A stretch of 64,000 nt of DNA from Microcella putealis (GTDB lineage Bacteria > Actinomycetota > Actinomycetes > Actinomycetales > Microbacteriaceae). The position numbers were made by a program, and so were the translations under genes. The DNA lies in NCBI RefSeq assembly GCF_004216575.1, contig NZ_SGWW01000001.1, positions 620,001 through 684,000 of the forward strand, in the 5' to 3' direction. Positions 1-8,865 of this stretch are shown piece by piece. Every line of letters starts with the position of its first letter. The first letter of the stretch is position 1. The notes under the pieces were generated by a model. It saw only the letters and a program-made list of their open reading frames with translations. It searched no databases and was not told the DNA's origin.

Positions 1-2549
1 TTGACCTCGCCGACGAGGTCAACAAGACGGCGCGCGTTCACGAGCTGATCAACTCGTTCCGGGTGCGCGGGCACATGATGGCCGACGTCGACCCGCTCGC
101 CTACCAGCAGCGCAGCCACCCCGACCTCGACATCTCGAGCCACGGCCTCACCTTCTGGGACCTCGACCGCGAGTTCGTCACCGGCGGCTTCGGGGGCAAG
201 CGCACGATGCTGCTGCGCGAGATTCTCGGTGTGTTGCGCGACACGTATTGCCGCACGGTGGGCATCGAGTACATGCACATCCAAGACCCCGAGCAGCGAC
301 GCTGGTTCCAGACGCGGCTCGAGAAGCCGTACCAGAAGCCGACGCACGATGAGCAGATGCGCATCCTGGGCAAGCTCAACCAGGCCGAGGCGTTCGAAAC
401 CTTCCTGCAGACGAAGTATGTCGGCCAGAAGCGCTTCAGCCTTGAGGGTGGCGAGTCGCTGATTCCGCTGCTCGACGAGGTCGTGCAGCAGGCCGCCGAC
501 AACGAGCTCGACGAGGTCGCCATCGGCATGGCGCACCGCGGTCGCCTCAACGTGCTCGCCAACATCGCGGGCAAGACGTACGGCCAGATCTTCCGCGAGT
601 TCGAGGGCACGCAAGACCCCCGCAACGTGCAGGGCTCGGGTGACGTCAAGTACCACCTCGGCACGCAAGGCACCTTCACCTCGGCGACGGGTAAAGAGAT
701 CGAGGTCTACCTCGCCGCGAACCCCTCGCACCTCGAGGCCGTCAACGGCGTGCTCGAGGGCATCGTGCGCGCCAAGCAAGACCGCAAGGGCGACGGCAAG
801 TTCGGCACGCTGCCCGTGCTCGTGCACGGCGACGCGGCCATGGCCGGCCAGGGTGTCGTGTTCGAGACCCTGCAGTTGTCGCAGCTGCGCGGCTACCGCA
901 CGGGTGGCACGGTGCACGTGGTCGTCAACAACCAGGTGGGCTTCACCACGCCCCCCGGCGAGGCGCGCTCGTCGATCTACTCGACCGACGTCGCCAAGAC
1001 GATCCAGGCCCCGATCTTCCACGTCAACGGGGATGACCCCGAGGCCGTGGTTCGTGTCGCCGAGATCGCCTACGCCTACCGCGCCGAGTTCAAGCGTGAC
1101 GTGATCATCGACCTCGTCTGCTACCGCCGCCGCGGCCACAACGAGGGCGACGACCCCTCGATGACGCAGCCGCTCATGTACAACCTCATTGAGGCCAAGC
1201 GCAGCGTGCGCACGCTCTACACCGAGGCGCTCGTCGGCCGCGGTGACATCACCGAAGAAGAGTTCGAGAACGCGCACAAAGACTTCCAAGACCGCCTGGA
1301 GGTCGCGTTCGCTGAGACGCACGCCGCGCAGACCGGCTCCATCCCGGTCGTCGGCGGCGAGACGCCGTCTGACGAAGGCCTGGTTGGTGAGCCGGAAACG
1401 ACCGGCGTTGACATTTCGGTCATTCAGCACATCGGAGACGCCCACGACAACCCGCCCGCCGGCTTCACGGTGCACACGAAGCTGCAGGCGATGCTGAAGA
1501 AGCGCGTCGAGATGAGCCGCAACGGCGGCATCGACTGGGGCTTCGGCGAACTGCTCGCCCTCGGCTCGCTGCTCATGGAGGGCACGCCGGTGCGCATGGC
1601 GGGTCAAGACTCGCGGCGCGGCACCTTCGTGCAGCGCCACGCGGTGCTGCACGACCGCTCGAACGGCCAAGAGTGGCTGCCGCTCGCGAACCTCAGCGAG
1701 AACCAGGCGAAGTTCTGGATCTACGACTCGCTGCTCAGCGAGTACGCCGCCATGGGCTTCGAGTACGGCTACTCGGTCGAGCGCCCCGACGCGCTCGTGC
1801 TCTGGGAGGCGCAGTTCGGCGACTTCGCCAACGGCGCGCAGACGATCATCGACGAGTTCATCTCGTCGGCCGAGCAGAAGTGGAACCAGCGCTCGAGCGT
1901 CGTGCTGCTCTTGCCGCACGGCTACGAGGGCCAGGGCCCTGACCACTCGTCGGCCCGCATCGAGCGCTTCCTGCAGCTCGCGGCAGAAGACAACATGACG
2001 GTCGCGCGCCCTTCGACGCCGGCGTCCTACTTCCACCTGCTGCGCCGGCAGGCCTACGCGCGCCCGCGTCGCCCGCTGATCGTCTTCACCCCGAAGGCGA
2101 TGCTGCGTCTGCGGGGCGCCACCAGCGAGGTCGCCGACTTCACGCAGGGCCGCTTCGAGCCCGTCATCGACGACGCGACGGTCACTGACCCGCAGTCGGT
2201 GCGCCGCGTGCTGTTCCACTCGGGCAAGATCCACTACGACCTGAAGGCGGAGGTCGCGAAGCGCGAGACGCAGGGCGTCGCCCTCGTGCGCGTCGAGCAG
2301 TTCCACCCGCTGCCCGCCGAGCAGATCGCCGCCGTCATCGAGCGCTACCCGAACGCCGAACTGGTGTGGGTGCAAGACGAGCCCGAGAACCAGGGCGCCT
2401 GGCCGTTCTTCACGATCGAGCTCGCCAAGCGCGGCATGAAGAGGGTGCGCGTCGTCTCGCGCCCCGCCTCGGCCTCGCCGGCGACCGGCTCGTCGAAGCG
2501 CAGCGCCGAAGAGCACGCCGCGATCATGGACGCGGCGCTCAGCGACTAG
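1..2549 (+). CDS. kgd: 2-oxoglutarate dehydrogenase E1 / Kgd-type multifunctional enzyme, 5' end missing
   Basis: This is the C-terminal part (about 849 residues, frame starting at base 3) of the thiamine-diphosphate E1 component that decarboxylates 2-oxoglutarate in the TCA cycle. The reading frame is open through the left window edge, so the real start lies outside. The segment AHRGRLNVLANI, the ThDP-binding stretch from GDAAMAGQG to NNQVGFTT, and the RRRGHNEGDDPS block are classic SucA/OdhA sequences, and the C-terminal VWVQDEPENQGAW block closes the domain. In actinobacteria this E1 is normally fused to an N-terminal E2-like acyltransferase domain (Kgd/OdhA), which would lie upstream of the window, so the fusion cannot be confirmed here. 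The gene ends in TAG and is followed by a strong terminator. Confidence 0.95.
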   Translation, partial: DLADEVNKTARVHELINSFRVRGHMMADVDPLAYQQRSHPDLDISSHGLTFWDLDREFVTGGFGGKRTMLLREILGVLRDTYCRTVGIEYMHIQDPEQRRWFQTRLEKPYQKPTHDEQMRILGKLNQAEAFETFLQTKYVGQKRFSLEGGESLIPLLDEVVQQAADNELDEVAIGMAHRGRLNVLANIAGKTYGQIFREFEGTQDPRNVQGSGDVKYHLGTQGTFTSATGKEIEVYLAANPSHLEAVNGVLEGIVRAKQDRKGDGKFGTLPVLVHGDAAMAGQGVVFETLQLSQLRGYRTGGTVHVVVNNQVGFTTPPGEARSSIYSTDVAKTIQAPIFHVNGDDPEAVVRVAEIAYAYRAEFKRDVIIDLVCYRRRGHNEGDDPSMTQPLMYNLIEAKRSVRTLYTEALVGRGDITEEEFENAHKDFQDRLEVAFAETHAAQTGSIPVVGGETPSDEGLVGEPETTGVDISVIQHIGDAHDNPPAGFTVHTKLQAMLKKRVEMSRNGGIDWGFGELLALGSLLMEGTPVRMAGQDSRRGTFVQRHAVLHDRSNGQEWLPLANLSENQAKFWIYDSLLSEYAAMGFEYGYSVERPDALVLWEAQFGDFANGAQTIIDEFISSAEQKWNQRSSVVLLLPHGYEGQGPDHSSARIERFLQLAAEDNMTVARPSTPASYFHLLRRQAYARPRRPLIVFTPKAMLRLRGATSEVADFTQGRFEPVIDDATVTDPQSVRRVLFHSGKIHYDLKAEVAKRETQGVALVRVEQFHPLPAEQIAAVIERYPNAELVWVQDEPENQGAWPFFTIELAKRGMKRVRVVSRPASASPATGSSKRSAEEHAAIMDAALSD

Positions 2550-2563
2550 TCGCGAACGCGAAC

Positions 2564-2597
2564 GGTCCCCGGATGCTCGAGCGAGTATCCGGGGACC
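2564..2597. terminator. Strong hairpin terminator between kgd and rsrA (probably bidirectional)
   Basis: Two 16-base arms (GGTCCCCGGAT.CTCG and its complement) pair with a single G/T-type mismatch around a tiny loop, 14 bases after the kgd stop. The + strand continues with ATTTGCGTT and the - strand with GTTCGCG. It lies between two converging genes and can serve both kgd and the sigR-rsrA transcript. Confidence 0.8.
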
Positions 2598-2653
2598 ATT
2601 TGCGTTAACGCGTGATCGACCCGCGTCGCAGCGTTCCCCCGCGTGGGCGCGCG

Positions 2654-2896
2654 CTACGGGCGGTTGTCGAGGTTCGAGATTGCGCCGAGAACGAGGCTGC
2701 GCAGCTCGTCGGGTGCCTTCTCTTGGCAGGCCTCTTTGACCTTGTTGGTCAGGGTGAGGCCGACGAGGTGCTCAGCCGAGCAGTCGTCGCAGTTGGCCAT
2801 GTGGTCGCGGATGTCCTGGCACTGCTGGGGGCTCAGCTCGTTGTGCAGGAACTCCTCGAGCTCGGCCTTGGCTTTGTCGCAGCCGCAGTCGGTCAT
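2654..2896 (-). CDS. rsrA: Mycothiol-system anti-sigma factor RsrA (zinc anti-sigma, ZAS family)
   Basis: 80-residue zinc-binding anti-sigma factor expected to hold SigR inactive in the reduced cytoplasm and to release it when its thiols are oxidised. The ZAS signature H-x3-C-x2-C is visible as His32, Cys36 and Cys39, with further cysteines at 4, 6, 26 and about 59, in keeping with the RsrA/RshA redox switch. Its ATG overlaps the sigR TGA by four bases (ATGA, 2893-2896), so the two are translationally coupled and made in fixed ratio. Length and motif spacing are normal for RsrA. The family assignment is secure; redox sensing is inferred from the family. Confidence 0.93.
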   Translation of the reverse strand: MTDCGCDKAKAELEEFLHNELSPQQCQDIRDHMANCDDCSAEHLVGLTLTNKVKEACQEKAPDELRSLVLGAISNLDNRP

Positions 2897-3501
2897 GTCG
2901 TGCTCCTGGTGGGTGTCGGGCTTGTCGAGTCGGGGAGGGCGTACCCGCGTTCGCGGGCGTAGTCGGCGAGTTTCTCGCGCAACTGGCGGCGCCCGCGGTG
3001 CAGGCGGCTCATCACGGTGCCGACGGGGGTCTTCATGATGTCGGCGATCTCTTGGTAGGCGAAGCCCTCAACGTCGGCGAGGTAGACGGCGAGGCGGAAG
3101 TCTTCCGGGATTTCCTGCAGCGCGTCTTTCACGGCGCTCGCGGGCATCCGATCGATGGCTTCTGCTTCGGCCGAACGCCCCACGGTCGAGGTCGCTGACT
3201 CGGCGCCGCCGAGCTGCCAGTCTTCGAGCTCTTCGAGCGCCCCCTGGTACGGGTTGCGCTGGTTCTTGCGGTACTGGTTGATGAAGGTGTTCGTGAGGAT
3301 GCGGTACAGCCACGCCTTCAGGTTCGTGCCCTGTTCGAACTGGGCGAACGCCGCGAACGCCTTCACGAACGTCTCTTGCACCAGATCGGCGGCATCGGCG
3401 GGGTTCTTCGTCATGCGCATGGCAGCGCCGTACAGCTGGTCCATGAACGGCAGAGCCTGTTCTTGGAACAACGCGCGCTTGGCCGCAGCCTCGTCAGTCA
3501 T
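2893..3501 (-). CDS. sigR: ECF sigma factor SigR/SigH (thiol-oxidative stress)
   Basis: 202-residue ECF sigma factor. Region 2 is seen as [14 protein letters not shown] and [18 protein letters not shown], and region 4 as the [21 protein letters not shown] helix-turn-helix. It pairs with RsrA immediately downstream. The start given is ATG 3501, preceded by a -10-like TACACT at 3515-3510 only eight bases away and by no Shine-Dalgarno, which suggests a leaderless short form. A second in-frame ATG at 3603, with a good GGGAGG ribosome site, would add 34 residues. The upstream promoter matches the SigR consensus exactly (separate entry). This mirrors the SigR / SigR-prime arrangement described in Streptomyces. 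A still longer open frame upstream is antisense to aroA and was not used. Confidence 0.93.
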   Translation of the reverse strand: MTDEAAAKRALFQEQALPFMDQLYGAAMRMTKNPADAADLVQETFVKAFAAFAQFEQGTNLKAWLYRILTNTFINQYRKNQRNPYQGALEELEDWQLGGAESATSTVGRSAEAEAIDRMPASAVKDALQEIPEDFRLAVYLADVEGFAYQEIADIMKTPVGTVMSRLHRGRRQLREKLADYARERGYALPDSTSPTPTRSTT

Positions 3502-3509
3502 CGTGCGCC

Positions 3510-3515
3510 AGTGTA
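3510..3515 (-). promoter_or_regulatory. Proximal (constitutive-type) sigR promoter -10 element
   Basis: TACACT on the minus strand ends eight bases before ATG 3501, so transcription would begin at or next to the start codon and give a leaderless mRNA for short SigR. The -35 region is poor. It would correspond to the constitutive p1 promoter of Streptomyces sigR. Confidence 0.5.
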
Positions 3516-3602
3516 CTGACGACGCAGGGGGTACCGACCGTGCGTGGGGTACCGACGCAGCACGAACCTCTACGGGCGCGTCGGTCGTGAGCGTTGCGGT
3601 CA

Positions 3603-3614
3603 TGCACCCTCCCG
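3603..3614 (-). promoter_or_regulatory. Ribosome-binding site and alternative upstream start of sigR (long form)
   Basis: GGGAGGG on the minus strand lies three bases before an in-frame ATG (3603-3601). Translation from here adds 34 residues to SigR. The downstream ATG at 3501 has no such site, so a transcript from the upstream SigR-dependent promoter should favour the long protein. Confidence 0.5.
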
Positions 3615-3656
3615 GCGTCCGATGGATCTGGTCCCGCCGACCGCGTGTGGGCCGAC

Positions 3657-3662
3657 TACCCT
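3657..3662 (+). promoter_or_regulatory. aroA -10 element (leaderless)
   Basis: TACCCT followed by eight bases and the aroA ATG at 3671; no Shine-Dalgarno is present. It lies against the SigR-type promoter of the opposite strand. Confidence 0.45.
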
Positions 3663-3665
3663 GAT

Positions 3666-3691
3666 AACCGATGCTCGTCTCGAATAATTCC
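3666..3691 (-). promoter_or_regulatory. SigR-dependent autoregulatory promoter of sigR (GGAAT-N18-GTT)
   Basis: Reading the minus strand, GGAAT (3691-3687) is followed by exactly 18 bases and then GTT (3668-3666). This is the textbook SigR/SigH recognition sequence. It lies 63 bases upstream of the extended-form ATG at 3603 and would drive the positive feedback loop. It overlaps the -10 element and the first codons of divergent aroA, so SigR binding could interfere with aroA transcription. Confidence 0.75.
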
Positions 3692-5059
3692 GGCCCCCGT
3701 TTCTCGCCGTACGGCGACGAAGACCGCACCGAGGCCGCCACCGGCGGGCCCGGTGACACGCGCTGGGTCGCGCCCACCGCATCCGCCCCCCTCGCCGCCC
3801 GCGTCATGCTGCCGGGCTCGAAGTCGCTGACGAACCGCGAGCTGGTGCTGTCGGCGCTGGCCGATGCGCCGTCGCTGCTACGACGGCCGCTGCACTCGCG
3901 CGACAGCCGCCTCATGATCGAGGCGCTGCGCTCGCTCGGCGTCGGCATCGAGGAGGTCGATGGCGATGGGATGTTCGGCCCCGATCTGCTCGTCACTCCG
4001 GCCGACGAGTTGGCCGGGTCGACCTCGATCGACTGCGGGCTCGCCGGCACCGTGATGCGCTTTCTGCCGCCGCTCGCGGCGCTCGCGCTCGGCCCCGTCG
4101 CCTTCGACGGCGACGAGTCGGCGCGCCGACGCCCGATGCGCACGACGATCGAGTCGCTGCGCGCGCTTGGCGTTGACGTGAACGACGACGGTCGGGGTGC
4201 GCTGCCGTTCAGCCTCTGGGGTACCGGCTCGGTGCGCGGCGGCGAGCTCGAGATCGACGCGAGCGCCTCAAGTCAGTTCGTCAGCGGGCTGCTGCTCGCA
4301 GCGGCCCGCTTCGAGGAGGGCCTGGTGCTGCGCCACACGGGTGAGCACCTGCCGTCGATGCCGCACATCGAGATGACGGTGCAGACGCTCGCCGACCGCG
4401 GCGTCACCGTCGACAGCCCCGAGCGCGGGGTGTGGGTCGTCGCGCCCGGACCGATCGCGGGCCGCGATGTCGAAATTGAACCCGATCTGTCGAACGCCGC
4501 GCCCTTCCTCGCAGCGGCGCTCGTGGCCGGCGGCACCGTAACGATCGACGGCTGGCCCGCGCGCACCACCCAGGTCGGCGCCGACCTCGCCCACCTCCTC
4601 CCCCACTTCGGCGGCACCGTGCGGCACGAGGCTGACGGGGCACTCACGGTCGACGGCGGCGAGGGGCTGCGCGGTGGCCGCGCGATTCCCGGCGTCGAGC
4701 TCGACCTGTCGACCGGCGGCGAACTCGCCCCCGCTCTCGTCGCGCTCGCTGCACTGGCCGACGGGCCGAGCCGCATCACCGGCATCGGGCATCTGCGGGG
4801 CCACGAGACCGACCGGCTTGCCGCGCTCAGCGCTGAGATTTCGGGCCTCGGCGGCGCCATCACTGAACTCGACGACGGTCTCGCTCTCGAGCCCGCGACG
4901 CTCAGCGGCGGGCCGTGGCGCGCCTACGAAGACCACCGCATGGCGACCGCGGGGGCCATCATCGGCCTCGCCGTCGAGGGCGTCGAGGTCGACGACATCA
5001 CGACGACGGCGAAGACCATGCCCGAGTTCCCCGAGCTGTGGCGGGGCATGCTCGCATGA
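3671..5059 (+). CDS. aroA: 3-phosphoshikimate 1-carboxyvinyltransferase (EPSP synthase)
   Basis: 462-residue enzyme of the shikimate pathway that joins phosphoenolpyruvate to shikimate-3-phosphate. Diagnostic blocks are [17 protein letters not shown] near residue 46 (N-terminal signature with the catalytic lysine), [16 protein letters not shown] near 125, the DESARRRPM block, [11 protein letters not shown] near 200, and the C-terminal GHETDRL and [10 protein letters not shown] motifs. Start ATG 3671 fits a leaderless promoter and gives a short extra N-terminus typical of relatives. Its stop overlaps the rsgA start by four bases (ATGA at 5056-5059), so aroA and rsgA are coupled. Divergent from sigR with overlapping promoters. 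Confidence 0.96.
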   Translation: MLVSNNSGPRFSPYGDEDRTEAATGGPGDTRWVAPTASAPLAARVMLPGSKSLTNRELVLSALADAPSLLRRPLHSRDSRLMIEALRSLGVGIEEVDGDGMFGPDLLVTPADELAGSTSIDCGLAGTVMRFLPPLAALALGPVAFDGDESARRRPMRTTIESLRALGVDVNDDGRGALPFSLWGTGSVRGGELEIDASASSQFVSGLLLAAARFEEGLVLRHTGEHLPSMPHIEMTVQTLADRGVTVDSPERGVWVVAPGPIAGRDVEIEPDLSNAAPFLAAALVAGGTVTIDGWPARTTQVGADLAHLLPHFGGTVRHEADGALTVDGGEGLRGGRAIPGVELDLSTGGELAPALVALAALADGPSRITGIGHLRGHETDRLAALSAEISGLGGAITELDDGLALEPATLSGGPWRAYEDHRMATAGAIIGLAVEGVEVDDITTTAKTMPEFPELWRGMLA

Positions 5060-6111
5060 GTTGGCTGCCTCCCGTCGACGACGATGACGACGAGCCCTGG
5101 GGGCAGTACGACGACTCGGCCGTGCGTGAGCGCCCGAACCCGAAGGCCAATCGCCCCCGCACGAAGCAGCGCCCGGCGCACGAGGACGCCGTCGTGGGCC
5201 GCATCATTCAGGTCGACCGCGGACGCTATTTAACACTCGTCGACGAGGGCGGCGACGACGAGCGCGAGGTGCTTGCAACCCGTGCCCGCGAGCTTCGGCG
5301 CGTGTCGATCGTCACGGGCGACCGGGTCGACGTGGTGGGCGATGTCTCGGGCGACGAGGGCAGCCTCGGCCGCATCGTTCGGGTGCACGAGCGCCGCACG
5401 CTGCTGCGGCGCAGCGCCGACGACACCGACGCCGTCGAGCGCATCATCGTCGCGAACGCCGACCAGCTCATGGTGGTCGTCGCCGCGGCCGACCCCGAAC
5501 CGCGCCCGAGGCTCATCGACCGGTACCTCGTGGCCGCCTTCGACGCCGGCGTGACCCCGCTGGTGGTCGTGACGAAGACCGACTTGCGCGACCCGGCCGA
5601 GCTCATCGCGCCGCTTCAGGCACTGGGCGTCGAGATTGTGACGAGCGCCGCATCCGACCCGCCGCTCGAGCGCCTGCGCGACCTGCTGCACGGCCGCACG
5701 ACCGTGGCCGTCGGCCACTCGGGGGTCGGCAAGTCGACGCTGGTGAACCTGCTGGTGCCCGGCGCGGGCCGCGCCACGGGCGTCGTCAACGCGGTGACCG
5801 GTCGCGGCCGCCACACGTCGAGCTCGACGGTGTCGCTGCGACTGCCGGGCGGCGACGGCTGGATCATCGACACCCCGGGCGTGCGCTCGTTCGGGCTCGG
5901 TCACGTCAACCCCGACAACATCCTGACCGGGTTCCCGGACCTTGCCGCGATCGCCGAAGACTGCCCGCGGGGCTGCACGCACCTGCCCGACAGCCCCGAC
6001 TGCGCGCTCGTCGACGCGGTCGAGGATGCGCGGCTCGGCGATGCGGGCGCCGCCCGCCTCGATTCGCTGCAGCGGCTACTCACCACCCTGATGCGGCCCA
6101 AAGAGTACTGA
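5056..6111 (+). CDS. rsgA: Ribosome small-subunit-dependent GTPase RsgA
   Basis: 351-residue circularly permuted GTPase that acts late in 30S ribosome maturation. An N-terminal OB-fold (about residues 35-110) is followed by permuted G motifs in the order G4 (VVTKTD), G1 (GHSGVGKSTL) and G3 (DTPG). The C-terminal zinc knuckle reads C-x3-C-x-H-x6-C (CPRGCTHLPDSPDC). The start chosen is ATG 5056 overlapping the aroA stop. The frame is open further upstream but that extension is only the aroA shadow. The acidic DDDDDE run near the N-terminus is a little unusual. Middle gene of the aroA-rsgA-hisN group common in actinobacteria. Confidence 0.95.
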   Translation: MSWLPPVDDDDDEPWGQYDDSAVRERPNPKANRPRTKQRPAHEDAVVGRIIQVDRGRYLTLVDEGGDDEREVLATRARELRRVSIVTGDRVDVVGDVSGDEGSLGRIVRVHERRTLLRRSADDTDAVERIIVANADQLMVVVAAADPEPRPRLIDRYLVAAFDAGVTPLVVVTKTDLRDPAELIAPLQALGVEIVTSAASDPPLERLRDLLHGRTTVAVGHSGVGKSTLVNLLVPGAGRATGVVNAVTGRGRHTSSSTVSLRLPGGDGWIIDTPGVRSFGLGHVNPDNILTGFPDLAAIAEDCPRGCTHLPDSPDCALVDAVEDARLGDAGAARLDSLQRLLTTLMRPKEY

Positions 6112-6157
6112 GCCTCCGACGGTTCGTTCGTCAGCGTCGGCCAGTAGATTGGCGACC

Positions 6158-7030
6158 GTGACTGACTCGCCGAGCGCCCGCCCCGCACCCGACGCGGTCT
6201 CTGCCGCCGAATTCGCCGCCGATCTCGAGCTGGCTCTGCGCCTCGCCGACGCCGCCGACGCCGTGTCGATCGATCGCTACCGCGCGCTCGATCTCGCCGT
6301 GTCGACAAAGCCCGACCGCACCCCGGTTACTGACGCCGACCAGGCCGTCGAGCGGGCGATCCGTGAGCTGCTCGGCGCCGAACGACCCGACGATCACATT
6401 CTGGGCGAGGAATACAGCGAGGGCGCCGATCGCACCCGCCGCGAGGGGCGGCAGTGGATCATCGATCCGATCGACGGCACCGCCAACTTTCTGCGCGGGG
6501 TGCCGATCTGGGGCACTCTGATCGCTCTCGCGGTCGACGGCGTTCCCGTCGTCGGCGTCGTAAGCTCGCCCGCGCTCGAGCGACGGTGGTGGGCCGCGCG
6601 CGGTGAGGGCGCCTGGACAACCCGCACCCTGGGCCTCGCGGGCGGCACGGCTGCGCGCCTGCGGGTGAGCGGCGTCACCGAGCTCGCCGACGCCGTCGTG
6701 TCGTACAACAGCCTGCCCGGCTGGGCCGATGCCGGCCGGCTCGACGAGATGATCGCGCTTGCGCGGGGCGCCTGGCGTGCCCGCGCGGTCGGCGACATGT
6801 GGTCGTACATGCTCGTCGCCGAGGGCGCCATCGACGTCGCTGGCGAATTCGACCTGCAGCCGTACGACATGGCGGCGCTGCAGCCGATCATCGAGGAGGC
6901 CGGTGGGCGCTTCACCTCCGTCGACGGCGACGAGGGGCCGTGGCACGGCAGCGCGCTCGCCACGAATGGCCTGCTGCACGACGCCGTACTCGACCTCGTG
7001 GCGCAGCGCTCGTTAGGCTCAGCATCGTGA
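6158..7030 (+). CDS. hisN: Histidinol-phosphatase, inositol-monophosphatase family
   Basis: 290-residue Mg-dependent phosphatase expected to dephosphorylate histidinol-phosphate in histidine synthesis. It carries the IMPase metal-binding motifs: GEEYSEG (Glu ligand), WIIDPIDGTANF (D-P-I-D-G-T), and the C-terminal DLQPYDMAALQPIIEEAGG with its aspartate ligand. The start is set at GTG 6158 because TAGATT at 6145-6150 lies seven bases upstream, the leaderless pattern seen repeatedly here; an earlier TTG at 6149 falls inside that element. Proximity to aroA-rsgA matches the known actinobacterial location of hisN. Another sugar-phosphate or inositol phosphatase cannot be fully excluded. Confidence 0.88.
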   Translation: MTDSPSARPAPDAVSAAEFAADLELALRLADAADAVSIDRYRALDLAVSTKPDRTPVTDADQAVERAIRELLGAERPDDHILGEEYSEGADRTRREGRQWIIDPIDGTANFLRGVPIWGTLIALAVDGVPVVGVVSSPALERRWWAARGEGAWTTRTLGLAGGTAARLRVSGVTELADAVVSYNSLPGWADAGRLDEMIALARGAWRARAVGDMWSYMLVAEGAIDVAGEFDLQPYDMAALQPIIEEAGGRFTSVDGDEGPWHGSALATNGLLHDAVLDLVAQRSLGSAS

Positions 7031-7557
7031 CGACCCGACGCCGCCTCCGCCCCCTCACCCGCCTCACGGTCGCGCTGGGCGCGGCCAGCGCTATCGCCGC
7101 CCTCGCCGGCTGCTCACTGCTCGGCGGCGGCGAGCTCGGCTCCGGCCCCTCGGCCGAGCGCGACGAGAGCGGTCAGGTCGTCGAGGGCACCGATGGCGCC
7201 GACGTCTTCACCCTGCAGGTCGGCGACTGCCTGAACGACGCCGACGCCGCCGACACCGTCTCAGAGGTGCCGGTCGTGCCGTGCGCCGACCCGCACGACA
7301 GCGAGATCTACGCTTCGGTGATTCTGGGCGGCGACACCTTCCCCGGCACCGACGCGGTGCTCGCTGAGGGCGACGAGCAGTGCGGCACCGAGTTCGACGC
7401 CTTCATCGGCATTCCCTACGTCGAGTCGATCTACGACTTCAGCTACTACTTCCCCACCGAGTCGAGCTGGGAGCGTGGCGACCGCGAGATCCTCTGCGTC
7501 ATCTTCGACCCGGCCGGCCAGAAGCTGACCGGCTCGCTGGATGGCATCGCGCGCTAG
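7027..7557 (+). CDS. Septum-formation family lipoprotein
   Basis: 176-residue predicted exported lipoprotein. An arginine-rich N-terminus and hydrophobic stretch end in the lipobox LAGC, so the mature protein would start at that cysteine. The remainder resembles the actinobacterial Septum_form domain: VGDCLND, then VPCADPHDSEIYASV with paired cysteines, and a closing CVIFDPAGQKLTGSL. Start GTG 7027 overlaps the hisN stop by four bases (GTGA) and is also preceded seven bases upstream by TAGGCT (7014-7019), so it may be both coupled and independently transcribed. A role near the division site is a family-level association, not shown here. Confidence 0.75.
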   Translation: MTTRRRLRPLTRLTVALGAASAIAALAGCSLLGGGELGSGPSAERDESGQVVEGTDGADVFTLQVGDCLNDADAADTVSEVPVVPCADPHDSEIYASVILGGDTFPGTDAVLAEGDEQCGTEFDAFIGIPYVESIYDFSYYFPTESSWERGDREILCVIFDPAGQKLTGSLDGIAR

Positions 7558-7581
7558 CCGCACGCCGCGCATCCGGAATCG

Positions 7582-8598
7582 TCAGGGCACCGTGACGACG
7601 ACCTTGCCGGCGATGTCTTTCGCGGCGATGGCGTCGATGGCGCTCGTCGCCTCGGCAAACGGGCGGATGCTCGTCACCGTCGACCGGAAGCTTCCGTTCG
7701 CGAGCGCCTCCAGCACCGACGACACCGTGTCGCCGATCTCCTTCTGCACGACCGCGACGAGGCGCTGCGAGACGAACAGTTTGACGAGGGGAAGCCGCAT
7801 CTGCCGGTCGAAGCCCTCAAGAATCGGCCCGCCCACCCCGTCGGCGCCCACGATCACGAGCGTGCCGCGCGGCGTGAGCGCCCGACGCAGCACGTGCAGC
7901 GGCCGGCCGTCGGCCATGTCGATCACGACGTCGAAGGTGCCCCAGGCCGCAGGCGTGCTCTCGACCCGGTAGTCGATAAACCGGGCAACGCCGAGACCCT
8001 CGACGAACGCGCGCTTGCGGGCGCTCGCGACGGCCGTGACCTCGGCCCCGGCACGCTTTGCGAACTGCACGACCGCCGCACCCACGCCGCCGCCGGCGCC
8101 GATCACCAGCACACGCTGGCCGGGCTGAACGCGGGCGGCATCCTGCACCGTCTGCAGGGCTGTCGCGTACGAGACGGGCGCGGCGGCAGCATCCGTCATC
8201 GAAACGCCGTCGGGGATGATGGCGAGCTTCGTCGCGGACGCGACGGCGTACTCGGCGAACGCCCCGGAGGCGGTGCCGGCGACGCGGTCGCCGAGGGAGA
8301 TGCCCGTGACGCCCGCGCCGAGGGCGACGACGCGGCCGGCGAGCGCGAGGCCGGGAACCGGCTGGCGCGGGGTGCGCAGCCCGATAACGGGGCGCACCAT
8401 GCGGGGGCTGCCCGTCATGAGGTGAATGGTGCCCGAGTCGGGGCTCACGGCCTCGACGCGCACGAGCACCTGGCCGCGGCCGGGGGTCGGCACGGGGCGG
8501 GTGCGCTCGTGCAGCACCGCTTTGGCCTGGCCGTAGCCGTGCTGCTCGAGGGCGCGCATCGTGGTGGGGAGGGTGGAGGGGCTGCTGGTGGTGGTCAT
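7582..8598 (-). CDS. Zinc-independent MDR family NADP-dependent oxidoreductase (quinone-oxidoreductase-like)
   Basis: 338-residue medium-chain dehydrogenase/reductase. The GroES-like N-terminal domain (residues 10-130) is followed by a Rossmann NAD(P)H-binding domain with VIGAGGGVGAAVVQFAKRAGA around residue 165. The zinc-ligand cysteines and histidine of true alcohol dehydrogenases are absent, which points to the quinone/enone reductase branch. The substrate cannot be read from sequence. A weak purine-rich ribosome site precedes ATG 8598. It follows the XRE regulator gene on the same strand with a 45-base gap and might be co-transcribed. Confidence 0.85.
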   Translation of the reverse strand: MTTTSSPSTLPTTMRALEQHGYGQAKAVLHERTRPVPTPGRGQVLVRVEAVSPDSGTIHLMTGSPRMVRPVIGLRTPRQPVPGLALAGRVVALGAGVTGISLGDRVAGTASGAFAEYAVASATKLAIIPDGVSMTDAAAAPVSYATALQTVQDAARVQPGQRVLVIGAGGGVGAAVVQFAKRAGAEVTAVASARKRAFVEGLGVARFIDYRVESTPAAWGTFDVVIDMADGRPLHVLRRALTPRGTLVIVGADGVGGPILEGFDRQMRLPLVKLFVSQRLVAVVQKEIGDTVSSVLEALANGSFRSTVTSIRPFAEATSAIDAIAAKDIAGKVVVTVP

Positions 8599-8643
8599 GA
8601 GGGTTCTCGATTCTGGGGTGGTGGTTGTGGGCGTGTGTGCTCG

Positions 8644-8865
8644 CTACGCGCCGTCGGGGTAGCGGAAGACCTCGTCGAGGCTGACGCCGAAGACGCGGGC
8701 GATCTGGAAGGCGACCTCGAGCGACGGCGAGTACTTGCCCTGCTCGATCGCGTTGATCGTCTGGCGAGTAACGCCGAGGGCGTCGGCGAGCTGACCCTGC
8801 GTCATGCCGCCGTGCGCCTCGCGGAGGGCGCGGATGCGGTTTTCGACGCGCGTCGGCTTCACCAC
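8644..8865 (-). CDS. Small XRE-family (Cro/CI-type) transcriptional regulator
   Basis: 73-residue protein that is almost entirely one helix-turn-helix domain: [39 protein letters not shown], residues about 20-58. This compact YozG-like form typically sits beside a small membrane protein gene, as here: its start overlaps the end of the upstream membrane gene by seven bases (8859-8865), so the two are coupled. The palindromes at 9336-9355 and 9384-9403 upstream of the pair are the obvious operator candidates. Likely an autoregulatory repressor; the signal is unknown. Confidence 0.88.
   Translation of the reverse strand: MVKPTRVENRIRALREAHGGMTQGQLADALGVTRQTINAIEQGKYSPSLEVAFQIARVFGVSLDEVFRYPDGA

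Noticed and set aside
3502-4143. A sigR extended far upstream into aroA
   Set aside because: The extra 180 or more codons before ATG 3603 are antisense to aroA and have no sigma-factor similarity. Only the 34-residue extension from 3603 has a ribosome site and promoter support.
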